From: an uncultured Fretibacterium sp.
Lineage (GTDB): Bacteria > Synergistota > Synergistia > Synergistales > Aminobacteriaceae
Direction of reading: 5' to 3'
Assembly (NCBI GenBank): GCA_946186205.1
Contig: CAMHMH010000005.1
Span: forward strand, 1 to 64,000
Length of the DNA: 64,000 bases
Of the stretch, positions 9,349 through 17,576 are shown piece after piece. The translations under genes and the position numbers were made by a program. The notes beneath the pieces were generated by a model. The model was given only the letters and a program-made list of their open reading frames with translations, was not told the origin of the DNA and made no database searches. Numbering within the stretch: the stretch's first letter is position 1; each line of letters starts with the position of its first letter.

Positions 9349-10147
9349 CTGCAATCATGACTGCGAGCATTGCGGCTCATCATGCGGAGAACGCACAGCG
9401 GAGTCGCTCCTGTTCGCGAACAACCCCGTAAGCAGTATCAAGAACGTAATCGGAGTCGTAAGCGGCAAAGGCGGAGTCGGCAAGTCTCTTGTTACGGGCT
9501 TGCTTGCGTGTGAAATGAACCGCCGGGGATTCAAGACAGCAATACTTGACGCGGATATAACCGGGCCATCAATCCCCAAGATGTTTGGGATTCACGGAGC
9601 TGTATTGTCTGACGGTCATTATATACAGCCGGCAGTCAGCAAGAACGGTACGAAAATTATCTCTATGAATCTTTGCTTGCCTGATGAGACTCAGCCGGTA
9701 GTGTGGCGCGGTCCTGTGTTGGGAGGAGTGCTTCAGCAGTTCTGGGAGGAAGTCGAATGGGGAAAAGTTGATTTCATGTTCGCTGATATGCCTCCTGGTA
9801 CGGGTGATGTACCTTTGACGGTGTACCAGTCATTGCCGCTGAAAGGTATCATCATTGTAACGACTCCGCAGGAACTCGTAAGCATGATCGTGAAGAAGGC
9901 CGTGAACATGGCCGGGATAATGAACATTCCTGTGCTGGGAATCGTGTCGAACATGGCGTATTTTGAGTGTCCCGACTGCGGGAAGAAGCACTATATTTTC
10001 GGGCATAATGAGTCGGGGCTTGATGTTATGTCTGAGATACCCATAATGCCGGGGCTTGCGGAGCTTTGCGACTCAGGGAGGATTGAAGAGTCTGACGCGG
10101 GGAAATATCTTTCGAGTGTCGCTGACTCACTGGAGAAGATTTCATGA
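9341..10147 (+). CDS. Mrp/NBP35-family P-loop ATPase, Fe-S cluster carrier
   Basis: The product is 268 residues. The deviant Walker A GKGGVGKS lies near residue 42. The N terminus has the Cys-rich CNHDCEHCGSSCGE, as in NBP35-like scaffold proteins, and a CxxC (CPDCGKKH) lies near residue 209. These features match ATPases that bind and transfer [4Fe-4S] clusters in the cytosol. ATG 9341 is chosen over the ORF-track start at 9266 because GAAGGAGG precedes it and the Cys motif then lies at the N terminus. It forms an operon with the NifX-like gene, which may be a functional partner. Confidence 0.92.
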   Translation: MANCNHDCEHCGSSCGERTAESLLFANNPVSSIKNVIGVVSGKGGVGKSLVTGLLACEMNRRGFKTAILDADITGPSIPKMFGIHGAVLSDGHYIQPAVSKNGTKIISMNLCLPDETQPVVWRGPVLGGVLQQFWEEVEWGKVDFMFADMPPGTGDVPLTVYQSLPLKGIIIVTTPQELVSMIVKKAVNMAGIMNIPVLGIVSNMAYFECPDCGKKHYIFGHNESGLDVMSEIPIMPGLAELCDSGRIEESDAGKYLSSVADSLEKIS

Positions 10148-10410
10148 TATAATCTCTCAAATTCCAATCTCAACAAAAAGTTTCAGCAGTTTTACCAAAA
10201 AATTCAGCAGAAAGGACGTAGACGCAATGCGATTTGGCGGCTATAATCAAGCCACAAGCCACAAGCCACAAGCCACAAGCCACAAGCCACAAGCATATAA
10301 CTATGCCCTAATAGCTGAAAGAAAGAATACGGAGACCAACGCTCTTATGTTTGGGAGAATTAATCCTGAATGTGAGGGCGATTTTTTATGTCGAGAGGAG
10401 ACGTATATTC
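10148..10410. other. Intergenic region with a short tandem repeat
   Basis: The stretch between the Mrp gene and the next secreted protein holds the 7-bp repeat array listed separately. A continuous frame runs through the array (TSHKPQA repeats) but enters the start of the next gene in another frame and resembles no known protein. No RNA gene or clear promoter was recognised. Confidence 0.5.
10251..10294. repeat. GCCACAA heptanucleotide tandem repeat
   Basis: Six perfect head-to-tail copies of GCCACAA plus a final GC. There are no spacers. A 7-bp unit changes reading frame with each copy gained or lost. Confidence 0.95.
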
Positions 10411-12393
10411 ATGGTCAAAAAATTTTCAGCGTGTTTATTGTTGGTAGTGTTGTGGTGTTCTTGTGCGTGGGCGGATATGTCTTTCTGGAGCGATCATTAC
10501 TCAATTGCAGGATTGACGGACGGACATTCGGATTATTCCGGCGCGAGATTCTGGCGGCTGAATATTGAGATTACCGACACCAATACGGTGCCTACAGCTG
10601 ACGACGTAAGCATCACGGGTACGCTTACGCTTTCGGGGGGCAGCTATTCATATTGGAGCGGTACGGAAATGAAGAAAGTCTCAGGGACTCAGCAGACATT
10701 CCCGCTGGCATTTGCTCCAGACGGCACGGCAGGAAGCGGATTTATTGATTACGTGCCTGTTGATGACAATGGCAGTTTTTTGCGTTTCATGTCTGAGGCT
10801 GACGGAGGACTCAAAGGTGTATCAGGGAGCGCGGTTTTCCCTGACAAGCCGTCGTACAATGTGAGCGGCAATATTCCTGCGTTCAGGACGACACAAGAAC
10901 AGCTTGCCTCATTCGTGCCATACGTTGAATATATACGTTCAGGCACAAAGGTTACGGGGCTGACGTGGCGCGTTATTAATCCCAGTAATACTTCAGTCCC
11001 TGTAGCTCAGAGTTTCAGAATGCGCTTCAGGGTGCGTGCTGTCTACAAATCCGGCTATGAGAATGCCTACAACGGTTCAAACATTGAGATCGCTGCAAAT
11101 GAGACTCCTCAAGGAACAGTAACATTTGACACGCCGGTTGAAGAGTCAGAAATATGGGGAATAAGAGTCAGGCTCAGGACTTACGAGACAGGAACAAGCA
11201 GCGATTATGACTGGGGATTCTTCAAGCAGTCAGTGCCTCAGCCTTACCTATACGAGAATCACGGCTTCGATGCTTCATTAGTGAACGGCAAAGCAGATTA
11301 CAGCAATGCAAAATTCAGCAATATTTTCTTTGATATTTATGCAGATAATGTAATAGTTGAAGCCCGTCATTTCACGGCAGAAGGAAACGTAACAATTCCC
11401 GGCGGAGGCTACAGTTTGAGAGATGACAACACAGACGAAGAACTCGGCGTAACGATTCCAGAAGGCACGGACAAGACATTCAAGCTGAGAATGAACAGAG
11501 GAGTAAACCCCGGCACTTCATACGTTGAATATCAGCCCATTGACGAAAACGGAGTAAATCTTAATTTCTCTGGAGGAGCGGAAAATCTTGCGGGAAGGAC
11601 TCTGACATGGACATTCCCGGCAGAACTCAATCTCAGCGGAAGCGCAACAATCAGCAGCTTCAAATCAACTTCACAGCAGTTAGCGGAGGGAGTACCGTAT
11701 ATTGAGCTTGTTAGTGCTGACGGGAAATTAACAGCGGTGAACTTCAGGATGGTTACCTCATCAGACACATCAACGGCTATGACGCTCCCATACAGGACAA
11801 ACTTCCAGCTCCGTTTTGACCGCATTACGCCTGATGCAACGGGAGATTATTACTATTCGGATTGGATGTACAACACATCATCAGGAACATGGACGCTTGA
11901 TAACCCGCAACCCTTGAGCAACATGCTATCCATTACAGTGCGCTATCGTACTTGGGAAAATCCTGACAAATCAATACTGTATCAATGGCAATTCTACCCC
12001 GCCGAAGCTCCTTCAACACCCGCAATCACAACAACGTCCCTTCCCGCCGCAACAGTCGGCACATCATACAAAGCAACCCTTGAGTCAAACATTTCCGGCG
12101 CAAGATGGTCTGTGATTTCAGGTTCGCTCCCCGATGGACTCGAACTCGATCCGACAACAGGAGACATTATTGGCACACCTGAAGCAACAGGAAACTACAC
12201 ATTCACCGTAAGAGCCGAGAATGACTCAGAGTCAGCGGACAAACAGTTCACCATCACCGTAAGCAAAAATCAAGGAGGCAGCACAGGGATAACACCCTTA
12301 GGCGGCACAAGCGGCGGATGTGAAGCAGGGCTTTCAGCTTCGGGATTGTTCCTTCTCGCATTGCTTGTGAAAAGACTCAGAGGGAAGAAATAA
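10411..12393 (+). CDS. Secreted repeat protein with Ig-like domain and Synergist-CTERM tail
   Basis: The product is 660 residues. ATG 10411 follows GAGAGGAG and starts a signal peptide MVKKFSACLLLVVLWCSCAWA; the track start at TTG 10351 adds an unlikely leader. The body has two related halves of about 270 residues, recognisable by DYSGARFWRLNIEI and DYSNAKFSNIFFDI and by paired SxxQLAxxVPYxE segments, so an internal duplication is likely. A putative Ig domain of the He_PIG type follows (LPDGLELDPTTGDIIGTP). The end, GGTSGGCEAG plus helix plus KRLRGKK, resembles Synergist-CTERM. No enzyme motif was seen. It is probably a surface-displayed structural or adhesive protein; the function is unknown. 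Confidence 0.85.
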   Translation: MVKKFSACLLLVVLWCSCAWADMSFWSDHYSIAGLTDGHSDYSGARFWRLNIEITDTNTVPTADDVSITGTLTLSGGSYSYWSGTEMKKVSGTQQTFPLAFAPDGTAGSGFIDYVPVDDNGSFLRFMSEADGGLKGVSGSAVFPDKPSYNVSGNIPAFRTTQEQLASFVPYVEYIRSGTKVTGLTWRVINPSNTSVPVAQSFRMRFRVRAVYKSGYENAYNGSNIEIAANETPQGTVTFDTPVEESEIWGIRVRLRTYETGTSSDYDWGFFKQSVPQPYLYENHGFDASLVNGKADYSNAKFSNIFFDIYADNVIVEARHFTAEGNVTIPGGGYSLRDDNTDEELGVTIPEGTDKTFKLRMNRGVNPGTSYVEYQPIDENGVNLNFSGGAENLAGRTLTWTFPAELNLSGSATISSFKSTSQQLAEGVPYIELVSADGKLTAVNFRMVTSSDTSTAMTLPYRTNFQLRFDRITPDATGDYYYSDWMYNTSSGTWTLDNPQPLSNMLSITVRYRTWENPDKSILYQWQFYPAEAPSTPAITTTSLPAATVGTSYKATLESNISGARWSVISGSLPDGLELDPTTGDIIGTPEATGNYTFTVRAENDSESADKQFTITVSKNQGGSTGITPLGGTSGGCEAGLSASGLFLLALLVKRLRGKK

Positions 12394-12444
12394 CCTGCTT
12401 GCGGAAAAATTAATCATGCGCTAAAATTTCTCATATTACGTCCT

Positions 12445-12519
12445 GCGGATGTAGTTCAACGGTAGAGCGTCAGCTTCCCAAGCTGAATGTTGCGGGTTCG
12501 AATCCCGTCATCCGCTCCA
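12445..12519 (+). tRNA. tRNA-Gly(CCC)
   Basis: The cloverleaf is complete. The acceptor stem is GCGGATG with CATCCGC, the D arm GTTC..GAGC, the anticodon stem TCAGC/GCTGA around loop TTCCCAA (anticodon CCC), and the T arm contains GGTTCGAATCC. The CCA end is encoded. Confidence 0.95.
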
Positions 12520-12540
12520 ACATTCACGAAATCAACAAGG

Positions 12541-12569
12541 CTCTGTGTGAAAACGCAGGGTCTTTTTTC
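12541..12569 (+). terminator. Terminator after tRNA-Gly
   Basis: CTCTGTG pairs with CGCAGGG (with G-T pairs) over a short loop, followed by TCTTTTTT. Confidence 0.6.
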
Positions 12570-12580
12570 TTGCTCATCGT

Positions 12581-12610
12581 TTGTATTTTCAGGCTTCATT
12601 GTTATATACT
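12581..12610 (+). promoter_or_regulatory. Putative sigma-70-type promoter of secG
   Basis: TTGTAT (12581-12586) and TATACT (12605-12610) are separated by 18 bp, about 48 bp upstream of the secG ATG and just downstream of the tRNA terminator. Confidence 0.45.
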
Positions 12611-12657
12611 AATCCGCGTTTTAACCCCAGTAAAACAAAATAGGAGGAGTAAATTTC

Positions 12658-12879
12658 ATGCGTACATTATTGGCATTGATTCATATCGTTGTGTCGGTCA
12701 TGATGATTTTCGCGGTACTCATTCAGCAGCGCAAGCAGGGAGGATTCTCAGGCGTATTCGGCGGAGGGACTCAGCCTGACGCAGGGCAGTGGCAGAGGTT
12801 CACCGGGCTTACGAAACTCACAATCATTCTTGCGATCGTCTTCATGATAACTTCATTCCTCATCGTATTCATCAACTAA
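12658..12879 (+). CDS. secG: Preprotein translocase subunit SecG
   Basis: The product is 73 residues, the usual SecG length. It has two membrane helices (residues about 2-22 and 52-72) around the characteristic central segment QQRKQGGFSGVFGGG. It is an accessory part of the SecYEG channel. AGGAGG lies upstream of the ATG. The phosphoribosyltransferase gene starts 24 bp downstream, so the pair is probably cotranscribed. Confidence 0.93.
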   Translation: MRTLLALIHIVVSVMMIFAVLIQQRKQGGFSGVFGGGTQPDAGQWQRFTGLTKLTIILAIVFMITSFLIVFIN

Positions 12880-12903
12880 CAATACGCAAAGGAGCAATCA
12901 ACA

Positions 12904-13932
12904 GTGTTAAATTCCCTCAGAGATGTTACAGCCCTGAAGGTTAACCCCGAAAGACTCCGCAGTGCCTCACATGACGAAATCAAATCAGGAGCAACAACAG
13001 ATATATACTTCATAAACACCCGCGATGTATTATCGTCCGTAAGCAAACTTGACACTCAGGTTACGGCAGAAATTTTTGCGAGGACAACGGGAATGTTTGC
13101 GGGACTCGGTGAAGTGTTAGAGCTTCTGAAGGATTCGCCCGTAACAATTGAGGCCATGAAGGAAGGCGAGTACTTTACCCCGAAAGAAGTCGTCATGAGA
13201 ATCACCGGGCCTTACGGGGCATTCGGTTATCATGAGACGAATCTATTAGGACTCCTCGCAAGCTCATCGGCATGGGCTACGGCCGCTCGTGAATGTGTCG
13301 AGGCTGCCGGAGGAAAACCCGTTCTTGTTTTCGGAGCGCGTCATATTCACCCGGCAATAGCTCCCGTTATGGAGTCGGTTGCGGTTCAGTTCGGGGGATG
13401 TTCTGCCGCAAGCTGTATACTCGGCGCGAAACTTGTAGGCCGTGAACCGTCAGGCACAGTACCTCATGCAGCAGTTCTCATCATGGGCGATACTCTGAAA
13501 CTTGCAGAGGCTTACGACAAAGTTATGCCCCCGGAAGTCGGTCGCACGTTTTTGGTTGACACTTTTCACGACGAATGCGAAGAGGCGTTGAGATTGGCTC
13601 ATGCTATGGGAGATAGACTCGGTGCTGTGAGGCTTGATACTCCCGGCGAAAGGGGCGGAGTAACGGCTGATCTTGTCCGGGAAATGAGATTCAGACTCAA
13701 TCATGAAGGCTTCGGGCGAGTCAAAATCGTAGTGTCAGGAGGACTCAATCCCGAACGCATAAAACTTCTGGCTGAAGCAGGAGCTGACATTTTCGGAGTC
13801 GGCAGCTACATTGCTCATGCTGTGCCGATGGATATGACGATGGATTTGAAAGTTGTTGACGGAAAACCGGTAGCAAAAAGAGGAAGACTCCCCGGCATTC
13901 TTGAAAACAAGCGGTTAATTAAGGTAAAATAA
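12904..13932 (+). CDS. Nicotinate phosphoribosyltransferase-like protein
   Basis: The product is 342 residues with a GTG start behind AAAGGAG. The sequence resembles the shorter archaeal/bacterial nicotinate phosphoribosyltransferase group, with [12 protein letters not shown], a conserved HIHPAIAP segment, [12 protein letters not shown] and the phosphate-binding [28 protein letters not shown]. The family makes nicotinate mononucleotide from nicotinate and PRPP for NAD salvage. Quinolinate phosphoribosyltransferase has a related fold, but the SGGL...GVGSYI pattern and N-terminal TDIYF favour the nicotinate enzyme. Confidence 0.8.
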   Translation: MLNSLRDVTALKVNPERLRSASHDEIKSGATTDIYFINTRDVLSSVSKLDTQVTAEIFARTTGMFAGLGEVLELLKDSPVTIEAMKEGEYFTPKEVVMRITGPYGAFGYHETNLLGLLASSSAWATAARECVEAAGGKPVLVFGARHIHPAIAPVMESVAVQFGGCSAASCILGAKLVGREPSGTVPHAAVLIMGDTLKLAEAYDKVMPPEVGRTFLVDTFHDECEEALRLAHAMGDRLGAVRLDTPGERGGVTADLVREMRFRLNHEGFGRVKIVVSGGLNPERIKLLAEAGADIFGVGSYIAHAVPMDMTMDLKVVDGKPVAKRGRLPGILENKRLIKVK

Positions 13933-13990
13933 ATGTTCATGCGGGCAGCCCCCGTCCGCAAAAAGAAAATCTCAGGAAGGAAAATACATC

Positions 13991-14422
13991 ATGACAGGCA
14001 GCAGTTCATACTTGGCGAAACCCGGCCAGGTAGAAAGAAAATGGTACGTAATTGATGCCGCTGACAGGTCAATAGGACGGCTTGCGGCTGTAATCTCGCG
14101 CATTCTCACGGGCAAGAACAAGCCCACATACACCACCCACGTTGACACAGGCGACTACGTAATCGTAATCAACGCGGCAAAAGTCAAGCTCACAGGGCAC
14201 AAGGCTTCACAGTCAACATGGCACTATCATTCAGGACACCCCGGCGGCTACAAGTCGCGCACATGGGGAGACCTCGTGAAAGCAAAGCCCGCAGAATTAT
14301 TCCGCCACGTCGTAAAAGGAATGCTTCCCCGCAACAGGCTGAAGTATGACAGCAAGCTCAAAGTTTACGCAGGCTCGGAGCATCCTCATTCGGCGCAGAA
14401 TCCCGTAACGTTAGAGATTTAA
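13991..14422 (+). CDS. rplM: 50S ribosomal protein L13
   Basis: The product is 143 residues. Signature segments include [40 protein letters not shown] and [31 protein letters not shown]. It is part of the large ribosomal subunit. The start follows AGGAAGG. rpsI begins 16 bp later, the common bacterial rplM-rpsI pair. Confidence 0.98.
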   Translation: MTGSSSYLAKPGQVERKWYVIDAADRSIGRLAAVISRILTGKNKPTYTTHVDTGDYVIVINAAKVKLTGHKASQSTWHYHSGHPGGYKSRTWGDLVKAKPAELFRHVVKGMLPRNRLKYDSKLKVYAGSEHPHSAQNPVTLEI

Positions 14423-14438
14423 GGAGGAATAATCGATT

Positions 14439-14834
14439 ATGGCAGAAGACAAATACATATGGGGAACAGGCAGAAGAAAGAACGCATTAGCCCGCGTGAG
14501 AATCTGCACAGGAACGGGCGAAGTGAAAATCAACGGTCGCGAGGTTGAAGAGTATTTCCCGCGCTTGGTGTGGCAGACGCAGGTATATCAGGCACTCAAA
14601 ACAGCAGGCGTTGAAGGCCGCGTAGATGTTTTCGTGAATGCTTCAGGCGGAGGACTCACGGGCCAGGCAGGAGCGGTGAAGCTGGGAATAGCGAGGGCGT
14701 TAATCAAACTCAATCCCGATTTCAGATCCGCTCTCAAGAAAGAAGGACTCCTCACGAGAGATCCGAGAATGGTTGAGCGCAAGAAGTTCGGCCAGAAGGG
14801 CGCAAGAGGAAAGAGACAGTACTCGAAGCGTTAA
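14439..14834 (+). CDS. rpsI: 30S ribosomal protein S9
   Basis: The product is 131 residues. It shows the S9 pattern GTGRRKNALARVRI, VNASGGGLTGQAGAVKLGIARAL, and the basic tail ending KRQYSKR that reaches the ribosomal P site. AAGGAGG precedes the ATG. It is the second gene of the rplM-rpsI operon and is followed by a terminator. Confidence 0.98.
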   Translation: MAEDKYIWGTGRRKNALARVRICTGTGEVKINGREVEEYFPRLVWQTQVYQALKTAGVEGRVDVFVNASGGGLTGQAGAVKLGIARALIKLNPDFRSALKKEGLLTRDPRMVERKKFGQKGARGKRQYSKR

Positions 14835-14853
14835 GAGAGAAGGAAGAAAGATT

Positions 14854-14884
14854 ATCCCCTGTCATTACGGCGGGGGATTTTTTG
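14854..14884 (+). terminator. Terminator of rplM-rpsI
   Basis: ATCCCC (14854-14859) pairs with GGGGAT (14873-14878), followed by TTTTTT. Confidence 0.75.
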
Positions 14885-15042
14885 TACCCAATGTGCAGAC
14901 TCAGAAAATGCTTCAGGGATTCGGGCGTTCGGTATGCCTTGATGTTTACGCGGAAAACAGCAAAGGAGTCCGCTGTGATATCGAAATCCAGAATGCAAAT
15001 GACAGTGAAGGCCTAAGCAGAAAATATTTCACGCAGGAATGA
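14884..15042 (+). pseudogene. Fragment of an Rpn/PD-(D/E)XK transposase-family nuclease
   Basis: The frame downstream of the rpsI terminator reads GRSVCLDVYAENSKGVRCDI then EIQNAND. This matches the start of the nuclease core seen in Rpn/PD-(D/E)XK family putative transposases, where a D and a D-x-E-x-Q form the active site. Only about 50 residues remain before a TGA; the rest of the nuclease (normally about 250-300 residues) is missing. There is no start codon with a ribosome binding site. It is a remnant, and the ORF track entry 14773-15042 only joins it to rpsI out of frame. Confidence 0.7.
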
Positions 15043-15057
15043 CGGACTTCACACGAT

Positions 15058-15400
15058 ATATATCAACTGTTCTGCGAAAAATGACGGCTCGGAAATCCGG
15101 AAGCTGATAACGTGAGCAGCTGCCCTGTTCTTGATACCGTTAATACTTTTCTTAACTGCAGTAGCAATGACCTTGATGAGCTTGACGCGAGCAGATGCAA
15201 CAATATGGAGAAGATTCACTGCGAATAGAATCACATAGCAAGCCTTGACGCTGTCGGCCTGACTTCTTTAACTGAACTTTACTGTCATGAAAATGAGATC
15301 GTATATTTTGATGTAAGCTGCTGTACTGCACTGAGTACGTTTTAATGCAATGACAATCTTGGGTTTTCATATTCATTCGCAAATCAAACTAGAAGTGATC
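15058..15400 (+). pseudogene. Decayed leucine-rich-repeat protein fragment
   Basis: Translating + strand frames gives leucine-rich repeats with Cys and Asn landmarks: LNCSSNDLDELDASRCNNME, then IHCE-stop-NHIASLDAVG, LTSLTELYCHENEIVYFDVS and CCTALSTF-stop. The pattern L-x-x-LDxSxxxxLxxLxCxxN is that of internalin/BspA-like secreted repeats. At least two in-frame stops and a frameshift near 15115 interrupt it. No start or ribosome binding site was found. It lies within a decayed stretch between rpsI and the prepilin gene. Confidence 0.7.
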
Positions 15401-15554
15401 TCAATACGAAGTCAATTTGAAAGAGTATGTCTCTCACCTATAGAACGCTCATGATTTGACATTGACGGACTTATCATCGGGGGAATTAAAGAGGACTGCT
15501 GTACAGATGAACAAACGCTGACCGGGAACGCAATATACAACCTGAACTGAGTAC

Positions 15555-16046
15555 TTGAAATCAGGACTCGCGGCGGACGGAAATTCACGGCTGATTCTCC
15601 GGGGTCAAACACACAAGCCCGGCACTGTGTCATTCAGCGGCTATAACGACATCGGAGCAAAGCTCGAATCACTTTCACGCAAAGAACTTTCAGCATCAGT
15701 GAACTACCCCTCCTTGCGGTTGTGGGGGCTTCCTTCTTCATCAACGTTAGCGTTCACATTGTCGGGGCTGTTAGGACTGTATTACGTCCGCAATAAATTG
15801 GGACGGCCTTTGAAGATTATCACGTGGGATCTTGCGGGTGATTATCTTGTTGCGCTTGCGGTGATAGACATTGCGGTGATGGTGTATAGATTCGTCTGGC
15901 CGTATGATGTTTCGTCGGGGATAATGATTCGTTCGCTGTGGGTTCTGGGAGTGATTGCTTTGTGCGCGGGAGTGTATGCGGGAGTAACATTGCTGAAGAA
16001 ATTTGAGGAGTGGCAGCTGCTTCGTCAGGCATTCAGGAAGAAGTAA
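15555..16046 (+). CDS. Hypothetical membrane protein, possibly a chimeric remnant
   Basis: This 163-residue frame starts at TTG without a recognisable ribosome binding site. The first ~45 residues (GNSRLILRGQTHKPGTVSFS) look like an extracellular beta-rich tail and fit the decayed secreted repeat protein just upstream. Residues about 55-150 contain three or four hydrophobic helices (LAFTLSGLLGLYYV, LVALAVIDIAVMVYRF, LWVLGVIALCAGVYAGV). The C terminus is basic. The mixture suggests an accidental in-frame join of two pieces. A genuine small membrane protein starting internally cannot be excluded. I do not recognise a family. Confidence 0.4.
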   Translation: MKSGLAADGNSRLILRGQTHKPGTVSFSGYNDIGAKLESLSRKELSASVNYPSLRLWGLPSSSTLAFTLSGLLGLYYVRNKLGRPLKIITWDLAGDYLVALAVIDIAVMVYRFVWPYDVSSGIMIRSLWVLGVIALCAGVYAGVTLLKKFEEWQLLRQAFRKK

Positions 16047-16054
16047 CGGGCAAA

Positions 16055-16090
16055 AAGAAGAGTCCCCGTTATAGGCGTGGGGACTCTAAA
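16055..16090 (-). terminator. Terminator of the prepilin-like gene
   Basis: AGAGTCCCC (16059-16067) pairs with GGGGACTCT (16079-16087), 9 bp. The minus strand continues TCTTTTTG. It could also stop + strand transcripts from the decayed island. Confidence 0.65.
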
Positions 16091-16130
16091 ATGTATTGTG
16101 TTGTTTGGTTATAGGTTTGTCGATTATCGT

Positions 16131-16694
16131 TTAGCGGACTCTCAGATAAATTGAAGTGCCGTCCGCTGTGTAAATATTCGGTGTAGGTTCTGTACCCTCA
16201 GCAGCTCCTTCAGCTACTGGTAGTTCGTCTAAATCCTCAGGCGTTTTTCTGAAGCCTTCCTGAACCGCTTTGTTCGCAAGAATGTTTGACAGTTTTGTGT
16301 TGGCGGCATCAAGCGTATAGCAAAGCCACCACTGATTACCGCTTACCGAGATAGCGTATTTACCCGCCTTTGCTGTACCCTCAGCAGCTACAACTTCAAG
16401 AAGGCTTGTTTCTTTCATGTATGCTGCGAGTCCGTTCATTATTGTTGTGGGAAGTTTGGCAGCCGAATAATCACCATCTGTTACGCCTGCACCCTTCGCA
16501 ATCGCAACGTTGTTATCTGCGTAGTACATTTCCATTGCTGCACCGATGATGTGAAAATTCTCGACTATCTTCTGAGCCTCGGCGATGTTGTTTGCTTCTT
16601 TGCCTGACACCAAACCCATTGAACCGAGCAATGCTATTATCGCGATGACGATTAACAACTCCACGAGCGTGAATCCTTTGCGTGCTTTCTTCAT
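16131..16694 (-). CDS. Type IV prepilin-like / pseudopilin protein
   Basis: The product is 187 residues. The N terminus MKKARKGFTLVELLIVIAII is a textbook class III signal: basic leader, cleavage by prepilin peptidase between G and F, Glu at +5 and a hydrophobic helix. The rest is a soluble domain without an obvious family motif. Such proteins are assembled by type IV pilus or type II secretion machinery; none of that machinery is in the window, so it is an orphan here. AGGAGG lies upstream of the ATG. Confidence 0.9.
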   Translation of the reverse strand: MKKARKGFTLVELLIVIAIIALLGSMGLVSGKEANNIAEAQKIVENFHIIGAAMEMYYADNNVAIAKGAGVTDGDYSAAKLPTTIMNGLAAYMKETSLLEVVAAEGTAKAGKYAISVSGNQWWLCYTLDAANTKLSNILANKAVQEGFRKTPEDLDELPVAEGAAEGTEPTPNIYTADGTSIYLRVR

Positions 16695-16988
16695 GTGAAT
16701 CTTTCCTCCTAATTATTTTTCCTTGTCTCACCTGCCGCCTATTACAGATGAGTCCTTCTTGCAGAATGGTTACTGCAAACCCTGAACGCTTGTTGCTTGT
16801 TACTTTGTGAAACGGGAAAAAAATTTTTGCACACAACTATTAACGCTATACCCTGCCATGTGTTATAATTACCTCAGATAAGGTAATAGATTATGGAAAA
16901 GTATACTCTCATAATCATGTGCATATTTTTTAGACCAAGAGTATTATAGCACAAAGCCTTATCTTTTTTTGTGCCTTCTCATAAATTT
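16695..16988. other. Intergenic region upstream of the prepilin gene
   Basis: About 290 bp without a credible gene. It holds an inverted repeat, ATTACC and GGTAAT (16868-16887), beside a TATAAT, and on the minus strand a TGCTATAAT near 16942. These may be promoter and operator elements for the prepilin gene. The overlapping minus ORF 16513-16836 shows no family resemblance. Confidence 0.4.
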
Positions 16989-17576
16989 TTATTGTGATTG
17001 TCCGGCAAGATATTCATCAATCCAAAGCCGCATACTTACAGGCGAATCATAATCAAGCAACACAGGCTGATATAAATTTCTCCTGAAAACGAATCTCTCG
17101 TAGTAACTCACTCTGTGCCCGTAACAGTCAAGCGTCAGAAAAACTACTCCGCTGTAATCCCTCACAGCCTGCGCAACATATACAGCAAACTGAAGAGCGT
17201 AATACCCCGTTCCCATTCCCCTTTTTGTGATGTCAACCGCAAGCCTCGCAACCTTCATCGCCGGGATCGTCGCATAAGGCAGAGACATATTATCGCGCTC
17301 CTCAAATTCAAGACGTATAGCATCATTGCACAGAGACAAATACGCCAAGAGTTTACCGTCTTCATCAACAAACAAATATGTACGGCTCAATCCTTTTTCC
17401 TGCTAGTCAAACGCTTCACTGTGAAGAAAGTTATCCATGTCCTTTGAATGTCTGCGTATTCTCCTGCGTTCTTTCGAGGTGTATTCAGTGAGCATTGAGT
17501 CAGTCTCAACACACGTAAAGCCCCCGGTCAAATATTTGTTTTCTTCCGAGAGCCTGAGAATCTCATAGTCTGTCAT
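16989..17576 (-). pseudogene. GNAT acetyltransferase toxin-like gene interrupted by an in-frame TAG
   Basis: An ATG at 17576 starts MTDYEILRLSEENKYLTGGF and runs 57 codons to a TAG at 17403-17405. The same frame continues past it with QEKGLSRTYLFVDEDGKLLA for another ~135 codons to the end at 16989. The downstream part has the GNAT acetyl-CoA loop (RLAVDITKRGMGTG, R-x-x-G-x-G) and the late YYERFVF segment typical of GNAT toxins. The ORF track shows only the part from TTG 17390. Read through, the protein would be about 190 residues, normal for TacT/AtaT-like toxins that acetylate aminoacyl-tRNA. The start overlaps the stop of the small upstream gene as ATGA. It is most simply a toxin inactivated by one nonsense mutation. 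Confidence 0.75.

Noticed and set aside
10251-10294. CRISPR-like array
   Set aside because: The units are 7 bp, directly contiguous and without spacers; the same reasoning applies to the CAAGT array at 1-65.
10056-10568. 170-residue ORF with TSHKPQA repeats
   Set aside because: It overlaps the end of the Mrp gene and the signal peptide of the next gene, and its repeat follows from the GCCACAA array.
13933-13990. Autoregulatory L13 leader RNA
   Set aside because: The 58-bp gap has a small GCGGG...CCCGT hairpin but no pattern I can match to the known L13 leaders, so no feature was called.
16720-16830. Possible cyclic-di-GMP riboswitch upstream of the prepilin gene
   Set aside because: A short GC-rich stretch with a GGTTTGCAG-like core prompted a check, but the tetraloop-receptor and GCAAAGCC elements of the GEMM class are absent.
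17115-17447. 110-residue plus-strand ORF
   Set aside because: It runs antisense across the GNAT toxin-like gene, and the minus-strand frame has clear motifs.
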